Source: Venturia oleaginea (lineage: Eukaryota; Ascomycota; Dothideomycetes; Venturiales; Venturiaceae). Taken from it: DNA of 64,000 bases. Shown here one piece after another: positions 22,014 to 31,300 of this stretch (the first letter of the stretch is position 1; each line of letters begins with the position of its first letter). The stretch lies in assembly GCA_013176395.1 (NCBI GenBank), contig JABMLP010000019.1:186001-250000 (forward strand). Direction: 5' to 3'. Position numbers and translations under genes: made by a program. The notes below the pieces were generated by a model. That model was not told the DNA's origin and made no database searches. It saw nothing but the letters and a program-made list of their open reading frames with translations.

Positions 22014-22827
22014 TCTCTCCTCGGTCATCAAGACCAGCTTCACTGTGAGACACCATCGCAACTGGCCCTCTCAGCTCTTCTTATAAGAACAACATAACCA
22101 TGTTAAGGATTTTGGAGTAAATTCAAAGTCGGTGCTTCGTAAAGACTGATCTGCGTGCACTGCACTCCATAATCGGAGTCTTCATGACTGATGTTATCGC
22201 CTGTCACTTGACATGAGAGAGTGGCGCCTTGATCAGACAAGTAAATAAACATCCGGCCACTTTCCTGGAATCTAACAGGCCTTCGAGAACTAAAATCCAT
22301 GTTTGGCGATCGCAAGTTGAACGGCCTCCATCTGACTAGAGTACAGTTGTGCGAATCCTAACCAAGTCAATTTCCCTGTTCCAATCAAGTCAATTTGCCT
22401 ATTCCACGCCTTTATCACGATCACACAAGCAAGCCTAGGTACAACCAAGAAGACAAAGCTCAAGATATAGGCCGCCGACTTCTACCCCAAAGTCCATCAA
22501 CCAGAAATACACAGAATAGCCACCGCAATGCCTCGTACCACCACTTTCCAAGCCGCCCCGCGCGGCGATGTCCAAACAACAATCATGCCGCATCTCGAAC
22601 AGCAAGGGCCGTTGATACAATATCTACAGACTCCACCACTGCAGACGCGCAATGCTAACCGTCAATCAATCACAAAACACCAACGTCATTTTCGAGATGG
22701 GGAGTGACAGGGATTTCTCGACGAGTAGCTTGGCCGACAAGGGCCTATCAAATCGGTATGGAAGAATCCGAGCACATCACCCAACGGCAAGGACGGCGCC
22801 TCCCTCAAATCAGTCGAAGCCGGAGCA
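22014..22827. other. region 5' of an unknown gene, possibly with an unplaced first exon
   Basis: An ATG at 22528 opens a frame of 59 codons that looks partly coding (MPRTTTFQAAPRGDVQ). It could be a first exon spliced to the frame at 22828, for example with a GTCAAT or GTCATT donor and the acceptor TCAG at about 22816. The donors are weak, so I leave it unresolved. Confidence 0.3.
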
Positions 22828-23307
22828 ATGCAAGATTGTGAATTCATCGTCAGACTGGCAAAGGAGGATCCAGCACAACCCGATACCCCTGCTGCTCTCC
22901 GCGAAATATTCCAGTACTTTGCACATGTCCTGATGGTGGGCGACCATTACGAATACGAACTGCAGCGCTTGACGGCACGTTTCCTGTGGGGATCAAACGA
23001 CTGGGATTCTCTAGGCGATGTCCCATCCTCATGCCAGCACACTCTTGAGCCACTCATAGGTCTCCAAAAATCTAGCTTATCAACCTTGGAGCTAGAAGCC
23101 GTTAACAAGATATTCGCGAAACAATTTCCTGGCGGTCTTATTGCCGGACAAGAGGTGATGCCTGTGCATCCGGTAATCCCATCCAATCAGCCTGATGACG
23201 CCGAGATGGAGAAGAAGGCAGAGGCGTATTTCAATCGGGATGATATCGAGCCATTGAGTGAAAGTGCAAAAGTCCGCGAAACACTTGTGTTCAACGTTGC
23301 TGCTTAA
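22828..23307 (+). CDS. hypothetical protein (start uncertain)
   Basis: From the in-frame ATG this gives 159 residues starting MQDCEFIVRLAKEDP. It has a mixed helical composition and no signal peptide, membrane helix or zinc motif. The aromatic patch HYEYELQRLTARFLWGSNDW and a proline-rich centre (VMPVHPVIPSNQP) stand out. The frame is open upstream of this ATG to a TAG at about 22728 (GPIKSVWKNPSTSPNGKDG). Part of that stretch or an upstream exon from 22528 may therefore belong to the protein. I do not recognise the family. Confidence 0.5.
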   Translation: MQDCEFIVRLAKEDPAQPDTPAALREIFQYFAHVLMVGDHYEYELQRLTARFLWGSNDWDSLGDVPSSCQHTLEPLIGLQKSSLSTLELEAVNKIFAKQFPGGLIAGQEVMPVHPVIPSNQPDDAEMEKKAEAYFNRDDIEPLSESAKVRETLVFNVAA

Positions 23308-23474
23308 ATGGAGTCGTGAAAGGACTTGTATGGCCTATACTCGTACATTTGTGTGTAGTTCAAAATTCAGATTGAAGTTTCTTCAGAGTGTACATACTCT
23401 CCGAGACGCTTGATCATTAAGGGGGAATATTGGCGCTAATATAACATCAAAAAATTATCACAGGAGCTCTTAAA

Positions 23475-24482
23475 TCATGCCTTCTCCATTTCAACAGTCT
23501 CGCCCATAGTCTCCAGCGGCTCTCCTGTTCCACCGTATACCTTTGGCACCGATTGACCGAGCTCGGTAGCCAATTGATTGGGATAGCTCATGACGGTGAA
23601 TTTTTTGACAGTCTCTTTCGCCAGGATGAGTTTCATAGCGGTGAACCTTGCAAATGTTAGTAATCGAAAACATCCCAGTTTCTGCAGCTTCAACTTACAT
23701 CCACTGCATCACCAACGGCACAGAAACGAAGAACTTCCTTGACATGGTCTCAGGATAGTAGGCACTGAAGATCTCGATGGCTGCACATGGTTAGCACCGA
23801 CAGTATAGCTCGCACCCTTCCAAATCTTACCCTTACTAGAAGCAGCCTTGACGTGTGGATCTTGCCTAATGAACGAGACGTTCATGTATTCGTGTACCTG
23901 AATGCCTTGGTATGGATCTGGTCCTTGGCCAAAATCAGGAATAGGTTTTGTAGCAGACGCGAGGTTAAGTTTAGAGATTCCGAGCTCCATGAGGGCAATT
24001 CGCCAGCGCATGAACCTGAAAGCATGAGCTGGAAGTCTCGTTTGCCTGCTAATAGCATAGACCTACGCATCTAGATCGCCGAATGTCTTCTTATTGTCCT
24101 TGACAGCGCCGTATATGTTCCATGTGCAGATGTCCTTCTCGTTCACGCTTCCGGGGACCTTCTCCAGCACTGTAACATATCCGAGTCCAGCGAATTTGTC
24201 CTGAGGAAACTTGTCTTCCAAGCACTTCTCTGGTTGGAATTCCTTCCTCCAGGTCAACGTTTTGGAGAGCTGCTCTTTTGCCTTGGCCACATCATTGGCA
24301 TTTGCACGCAAGAACTTTTGAAGAACGAGCTTGGTGTGGAAAGAGCCTGCAGCATCAAGCTTGATACCGTAGATGTCGTTATGTCCGGCTGCCTCGAGAA
24401 TTGCGGGGAGTAAGGTGAGGAATTTCGTCAATGGATGTTCGGGAGTGAGTTCAGGCCATTGAGGAGCGGAATCTCCAGTCAT
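23475..24482 (-). CDS. SFH5: phosphatidylinositol transfer protein Sfh5 (Sec14/CRAL-TRIO family)
   Basis: Four exons, 24482-24067, 24015-23831, 23780-23699 and 23646-23475, with introns of 50-52 bp, giving 284 residues. The N-terminal CRAL-TRIO-N part has LVLQKFLRANANDVAKAKEQ (residues about 50-70). The lipid-binding Sec14 domain follows with AFMRWRIALMELG, the DPHVKAASSKAIEIF block and the usual YYPETMSRKFFVSVP. Sfh5 proteins move or present phosphatidylinositol at ER and plasma-membrane contact zones, and yeast Sfh5 has also been reported to bind haem. The length is close to yeast Sfh5 (294). Confidence 0.93.
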
Positions 24483-25047
24483 GGTGGATAGACTTGGTTC
24501 CTTGGATTTGGAGGTAGAGAGAAGAGTGTGAGCTATAGGTGTAGCTGTTGTTGGTAAACAGATGGTTGTTATCAATCTAATCTCTCCTTCTCACCCCTCA
24601 TGTCTATTTATAAGCGCCGCTCCCATCGATTCGATCGCTCGATCTCTTCAAAGCAGTCTCTCTTGAATATCACTCCACTCTGATCGCCAGTAACCCTTGC
24701 CGTAGCTACAGCTTCGAATCTTCTAGCACACGTTCTCAAATCTACCCGTGACCGCATAGCTGAAGGATTGATACTCGTAGGCGCAGATTTGAGCATTTAG
24801 CGACATAGGGATTCTCTCTGCCTCCAGTGCTGCATTCTTAACGTTTGAAAATCATCATACCATATAGTGCATAGTTACTTTCTGCAGGTATACCTTGTTG
24901 ACATGTGCAGCCTTCAGCATCGGGAACTTGTGCGAACGGGCAAGCGACTTCTGCATGCCGTCACCACTACCGCGTCCGAAGCGTGATTATGCGCCACAAG
25001 ATAAATGTCAAGCTCGTCTCTCTTGTCCGTCACTACTTCTCGTACTG
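24483..25047. other. divergent promoter region, no gene seen
   Basis: Lies between SFH5 (-) and the P450 gene (+). No coding character was recognised. Confidence 0.6.
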
Positions 25048-26904
25048 ATGGACTGTCTTTTACCATTAGAAGGCATTGTTTACCTCTTCGTTGGCTTTTC
25101 TTTTGTTTACTCGCTGGCTTTGTCCATATATCGAACATATTGGTCGCCATCAAGTCCATTTCCAGGTCCGAAACTCGCGGCTTTGACATTTTGGTGAGTA
25201 GTTGTTGGAATCAGAGCATGTGTCGCTGAGAGTCCATAATAAGTTTCTCGATCCTCTGACATCAGCGCTTAGGTATGAATTTTATTTCGATGTGTGTTTG
25301 CAAGGAAAATATGCCTGGAAGATACAGGCATTACATGAGAGATATGGTCATATTGTGCGGATCAATCCAGAAGAGCTGCATATAGACGATGCTGGATTTT
25401 ACGACAAGATCTACGTTGGGAACAGAAGGACGGACAAGTGGCACTGGAGCGCGAAAATGTTTGGGCAAGTCAATTTTTCCAAAACGATACAGCTTTTCCT
25501 GACATGAATTCTTAGCACTACGACTGCTGCTGTTGGGTAAGTAAATACAATTGGAGTTGCCCAGTCGAAAGCTGACAGTGCCACAAGGACCACCGATCAT
25601 GACGTCCATCGTACAAGGCGTGCAGCTTTGAATCCTTTCTTCTCGAAGCAATCGGTCACTAATTTGGAAGATACGATCCAGCTCAGTATTGACCGCTTAT
25701 ACTTTCGACTTGGTTGTTTCGCAGATTCTGGACTGCCCGTGAATCTGAGTGATGCCTTTACTGCTGTGTCAGGCGATGTCATCTCGAGCTATACCTTCGG
25801 ACAGTCATACAATTTGGTCGAGCAAGATAGGTTTGCGCCCGAGTGGCGGAAGCTGATGCTTGTATGCCTCCAATTCTTTTGATTCTGTCTCCAAAGGGCT
25901 ACATCTGACTCAAATGGATAGGAGCTTAGCAGAAACACTCATCTCATGAAACAGTTTGGCTGGGGCTACATAATACTCACAAGAATACCAGAAGATCTGG
26001 TAGGAATTTTCCACCCACTCTCGAAAGCACTCTTCAAACTGAGAAATGGTAAGTTAGAATTACAGAAAATACCATGCAGCGCTCACATTATGAAGGCATT
26101 TCCAAACAAGTGGACACCATAAAGAAGAGTGACAGTAACACCAAACTAGAGAGCCGCCACACAATTTTCCATGGACTATTATCTAGCACCCTGCCGGAAA
26201 GCGAAAAGGGCACACTTCGTCTAACGGATGAAGGACTCACGATCATCGGAGCCGGGACGGTCACCACAGCGCATACCTTAGCGGTCATCTTCTTCCACCT
26301 CCTTTCCCAGCCTACAATATTTTCCAAGCTTCAAGAAGAACTAGCCTCAGCATCACGGAGCAAGACAATTCTTCGCTGGGACGACCTAGCCAACTTCCCT
26401 TACCTCTCCGCCATCGTCTCAGAAGGACTTCGTCTCTCATTCGGTGTGTCGCACAGACTTCAAAGGATATCGCCCGATTTACCTCTTCAATTCAAGGACT
26501 GGACCATACCGCCCGGCGTACCTGTTTCAATGACACAAATGTTCATCATGCAAGATCCCACCATCTTTCCTCGCCCGAAGGAATTCATCCCCGAGCGATG
26601 GTTGGAACCAGAAAATCGAGGCGATCGGTTGGAAGATACGAAATTCCCGGAGCCTCGCGTTGCAAAGAGATTTCTTGTGCCTTTCAGTCGTGGTTCAAGG
26701 GCATGTTTAGGTATGAATTTGGCGTATGCTGAGATACTTTTGACGGTTGGGACGTTGTTGCGGCCCGGCGGACTGGAGTTTGAATTGTTCGGGACGGATG
26801 CAAGTGATATGGAAACTATCCACGATTTCTTCAATCCGAGTCCCCGATTAGATTCGAAAGGGGTGAGGGTGCGAGTGAAGAGAAGCGATACTGAATCATA
26901 CTGA
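25048..26904 (+). CDS. cytochrome P450 monooxygenase
   Basis: Six exons: 25048-25193, 25273-25464, 25516-25536, 25588-25861, 25922-26048 and 26096-26904, giving 522 residues. An N-terminal membrane anchor (IVYLFVGFSFVYSLALSIY) and proline hinge (SPFPGPKLA) place it in the ER membrane. The P450 landmarks are present: helix-C-type HDVHRTRRAALNPFFS, I-helix GAGTVTTAHT, ExxR as EGLR, the PERW block FIPERWLEP, and the haem motif FSRGSRACLG with the Cys ligand. Exon 3 has only 21 nt, and the intron before it (25465-25515) starts with GC rather than GT (GG|GCAAGT). The splicing was chosen because it restores GTTTAAVGTTDHDVHR and avoids an in-frame TGA. The substrate is unknown; nothing nearby indicates a biosynthetic cluster. 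Confidence 0.9.
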
Positions 26905-27633
26905 GATATTGCTATCACAGTCCGATGTTTATTTTAGTTCCATTGCAGAAACAGCTTGATTCAACGCTGTCGCGGCGTGGAGTTGGTGTATAGACCAGAC
27001 TACGCAATGCTAATTATGTTTGGAACGCAACGGGTGTGGAGTGGAAGGGACAATTTGACATGTTGGTTCCAAGTTTCGACAACTTTTTTTTCTTCTCGGA
27101 CTATTTAATTTACAACCCTGCTACTCTGATCCCCTTTTTTTTTTACCCTACGAAAGACTTCTACTAATGTTTTCCCACACCGTCGCAAGCATGGGCCCCG
27201 AGCACGAGGTTTCGATGAGAATGCAGGTACGCTAGTGAAGTTCCAAAAGCGCAAATGGAATCCAGAAACGTTGACGTAAGTTCTTTGCGCTTTATCAACA
27301 GCAGTCCTTGATCGATGGGCGAAAAAGGCGGCCAAAGTTGGATAGCTTCAGGGTTCTCAATATCGTCACGCCTGTACAGGCAAAGGTCATGAAAATGAGC
27401 ACTCGAATCACGCTACCTTCACCGTCCTTTTTTCTCTCTCACTGCGAGAGCGATTCCTAATATCCCAGCCCAACTCAACTAATGATAACACTAGGAATAT
27501 CAACCACGCTTCGCAAACAATGGAGCTCCACGACCAATGACGATATATTTCGAAATCACTAATCGATTCCAAAATTCAGAGTGTTAAATTCTTGCTCGAA
27601 GAGTCGGAGAAAATCATCGAACGCAACCGGAAA
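26905..27633. other. intergenic; possible short first exon at 27191-27226
   Basis: ATG 27191 opens MGPEHEVSMRMQ up to a GTACGC donor at 27227. It is in phase with an acceptor (TTCAG) just before AGTGTTAAATTC at about 27580, so it may be the first exon of the basic protein that follows. A T-rich tract lies at about 27087-27150. Confidence 0.3.
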
Positions 27634-28266
27634 ATGATCGAGGATATGAGGAAGCAGATTAGAGAAGTAGAAGGCCAATCAAGGACGGGGTTGGGAGAGG
27701 TGGAGAAGGGAGTGAATAAGCGGCAAAAGAAAGGGCGTCGTAGGAGGAAGAGGAAGGTGCGAAGGGGCAACCAGGTCACAGATCGGTGCGGAGAATCTCA
27801 TGATAAGATCAGCACCACGGTCTCCAACTCGGTAAATACCGATGGTCAGAAGAAAAGAAGGAAGCGCAGGAGGACGAGAAAGAGCAAAGTGCATAGTGGA
27901 AACCAACAACCGAGCGCGACCACCACAGAGGTAAACGAACGAAATACAACCTCAGCCCCGGCAGACCCCGTCAGAAACACCGAAACCGATGCAACCAACG
28001 ACCAAGAAAAATCAAGTAGAAATCGGTCTGGAGAAGACGAGTTCATAATCGAAGACGACGAGGACAACCGTAGCACGACAAGTATCACAACCCTCCTCCA
28101 CGAGCGAGGTACCAAGCGCAACAGGGAAGACGAAGAGGCGGAAGCAAACGAAACAAAGAGGAAGAGGCTTGATGGGGAGAACGATGCTGGGCGAGTCTTT
28201 GGCTACAATTATGTTAATATGGTGCGGCGCTGGGTTCTGCTTTCTGTTCACGAGCTGCAAAGTTGA
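27634..28266 (+). CDS. highly basic low-complexity protein, unknown function
   Basis: The frame is open from before 27592, but the first ATG is at 27634, giving 210 residues. Upstream in-frame residues continue the same Glu/Lys-rich coiled-coil pattern, so an upstream exon (perhaps 27191-27226) is likely. Two similar Arg/Lys-rich blocks, GRRRRKRKVRRGNQ and KRRRTRKSKVHSGNQ, look like an internal duplication and could act as nuclear localisation signals. An acidic stretch (IIEDDEDN) and a third basic patch (TKRKRL) follow. It is probably nuclear, by composition only. I do not recognise a domain. Confidence 0.55.
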   Translation: MIEDMRKQIREVEGQSRTGLGEVEKGVNKRQKKGRRRRKRKVRRGNQVTDRCGESHDKISTTVSNSVNTDGQKKRRKRRRTRKSKVHSGNQQPSATTTEVNERNTTSAPADPVRNTETDATNDQEKSSRNRSGEDEFIIEDDEDNRSTTSITTLLHERGTKRNREDEEAEANETKRKRLDGENDAGRVFGYNYVNMVRRWVLLSVHELQS

Positions 28267-28378
28267 ACTTTCGAGTTAGTCATGCTTGTAAGATACGAAC
28301 TCACTGTATTCAGATACGTCATAAGCCTCATCTATGATTCTAATGCTAACATCGTGATCAAATACATCTCGCCATCTC

Positions 28379-31300
28379 TCATCCATTGATCTTATTCTTC
28401 GCCTGACTCAAGATAGCCTTCACAGACGCAGCTCTCTCCTCCGTGATATCCTTATCCAGTCCATCATCTTTCTCCAGTACACTTCTAACCACTTCTTTCA
28501 TGGATATCTCCGCAAAAGCGAGGATAGCTTTGGCCCGCAGCATTCGGATAGACTCGTTGAGTGTCGAATAACTCGTATCAAAAAGAAGCTCATAGGCCTT
28601 CTTCTCAAAGGCAGCCGTGTCTGCTGCGATGCCAGGCACATCATTGACGCCGCTGGCGGCATCTTGATCTATCTTCTTGAAAAACGATTCAATAGCTTCA
28701 AAGGACGGAGCGTATACGGCGTTCGTACGTACACGAATCGCCTTTGTCGTGACGTCCAGGAATTGGAGCGCTCTGGTGGTGAGACCTAGTTTCTGGTTAG
28801 ACTTGATTCCGTTGAGAATGAGATTTGCCTTACCTTTACCATCAGACTTCGACTTCGAAAGTCTCTTGAAGATCTGTTCTGGGTCGAAGGACAGTTGCAG
28901 TGCTTCCACAGCACCAGCGAGAATTTGATCACGTAGTTTGCCATCTTTCTTCCCATGACCAGCATCAACGTCCATGGCATCATCATCTTCGGATATGAAA
29001 TCGTTCACCAGAGGCGACACGATATCAAATACCTCCTTGTTCCAATCCGTGGTCTCAACAGTCTTGTATGCTGCGGCGATTTTACCCAAGGCAGGTATTG
29101 CGTGTTGTTGGTACTGCTTGTTCTGGCGTTTCGCTTCTCTGAGTGAGATCTGAAGTGATGTTAGCAAAGGCCGAGGCAGGTTGATATTCCTAAATATTGA
29201 ATCACATACCTTGACAACTTCAGGACTGATCTTGCTGCAAACCTCTTCGTCCTTCACTGACTTAGCGAACTCGGCAAATGCCTTCACGACAACCTCCTTT
29301 CCATCCCACGTTTTTCCATCAAGTGCTTTCCGCAGAGCAGGCCAGATGATCTCGGCCTGAGTCTTGGGAATACCGTCAATACCAGAAGCAAGTGCCTCAG
29401 TGGCAGCAGAGACTGCTCGTGCAGATGCATGCTTGAGATTCCAGCGCGGAGAATCGAGGAGTTCTACAGCTAGTTCCATTATCTCTTTCAGGTACAAAGA
29501 AACAGCCCGCGAGCCACCAACATTGTCGTTCCATGTCTCATCAGCGAGGTTCTTGACATCTTCTTGGCCATCGTACTTGGAGATGAAGGTAAATGGAAGA
29601 ATATCGACCGCCAAATTGCCGAAGCGATCAGTCGCGTGTTTTGAGACAGCATGTATGATATCTGCGGACACAGCTCGATGGCGCTCGTCCTCTGATGTAA
29701 GGTAGAGCTTCTTCGAGAAAGCCATAAGCTGCAGAATCTGTTTGTCAGACGCGACTCGAGCCGTGTATCCCGCTGCAGCAGCGTACGAGCTTGACACTGT
29801 ATCGTTGCGATCCAAGACAGCCTTCTCCATCAGTTTGAGGAACCGATCTGCATAGGGATTGTATAGCTGGCGATGCCGCGTACTCAAAGAGACTAGAACT
29901 CTGCTGCACCCAACCTTTGAAGGCAGTCCAACCGAAGACTTCATGGCACTCTCGATTGCGAAGGCAGTCTTTGCCATCGCATCGTCATCCAACAAATCTA
30001 GCAATCTCTCCACTGCCTCCATCATAGGACTTGCACGAATGCTGTTCAATCGCATGCCGTCAATCTTCTCTTCGGTAAGATTGTATTTCGATGCGTTAAG
30101 GTGGATGTAGTTGATGGCTTCCGGTTCCAGAGCACTCAACAGCCCAAGCATACGCTCGACCAGTTCGGGAATGAATGGACGGAGTATTTTGCCACTGCCT
30201 TTCTTGATGATCTGGAGTAAAGTGTGCAAGGCAAACCCCTGGACATCTTTGGCGCTTGATTCCAAACCTGACCCAGAGAGCAAGAAGGGAAGGACATTCT
30301 TCAGCATTCCATCGGCGCTCTTTGCTGAGGATTCTCCTGCTTCTAAGCTTCGAACCAAAATGCCGGTGAGCACACGAGCTAGAGACGCTGCAGCTACTCG
30401 AACGGAATCTTTAATATCGTCCATGACTTTGAATGTTTGCGTCCAAATCTGGGAAAGATATTTCTCGTACTTTGAAAACTGCCGACCTTGCACCAAATCG
30501 CCAATAGCAGCACACGAAGCTTGCCGTACTCGCCACTCTCTGACGAGGATATTATGCAGCAGATCTTCCATAATGGCATCGAAATTGGCCTCGATAGTGG
30601 TATTTGAATCTTTGACCAGCGCATTCCAAATATCGTTCATCGATCGTTGGACGTTGGGATTTGGATCGAAGCGGTATCGATACAATTTTGGATAGAGCTT
30701 GGGATTTTCCGCGAGGTATCCATCAACGCTGGAGTCTGAGAAGACGTTGCTCAACCCAAACCTCCCAAAGGCCGCTCGACTGGACCAAATAGCATTATTG
30801 GTAGCAAGAGACATGAACCTATACACCAGACTAGAATCTCCAACCTCAGCAGCCAGACTGAGAATATCCTTGTAGGTGGTGACAGAACCGTCACCCGTTG
30901 GTAGCGCACCCGGCTCGAAAAGTTGAGTATCCTCTGTGACGTTACCCGCAAGGTTTGTCTTGTTCTCTGAGAATGAACCGACGAGATCTCGAACAAGATC
31001 ATCTTTGAGCGCTCTGTCTCCTTTCTCGTAGACAATACCCAGACCTCGAGAAGATGCTTCCTGGACAAGCTCGTCACGATCTGATAAGCAATGTTTGAAA
31101 GCGGCTTGACAAGCTCGCAGACTTTCTTGAACTTCTGGCAACGGGCCACAGAATTGAACGAGGCATAGCAGCCAAATGACGGAGGCCTTGCGGAGGGATG
31201 GCTTCGATGTTCTGCAGTCCTTTATCGCGCGATCGAGTATTCGCTTTAGCGTGCTTGTTTTGGCGTTTGTTGGCGATGGACAATCCATGTCCAATTCCAA

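Noticed and set aside
18486..28266. A secondary-metabolite cluster around the P450
   Set aside because: Neighbours (Sfh5, M24 peptidase, GPI protein, basic protein) include no synthase, cyclase or cluster regulator.
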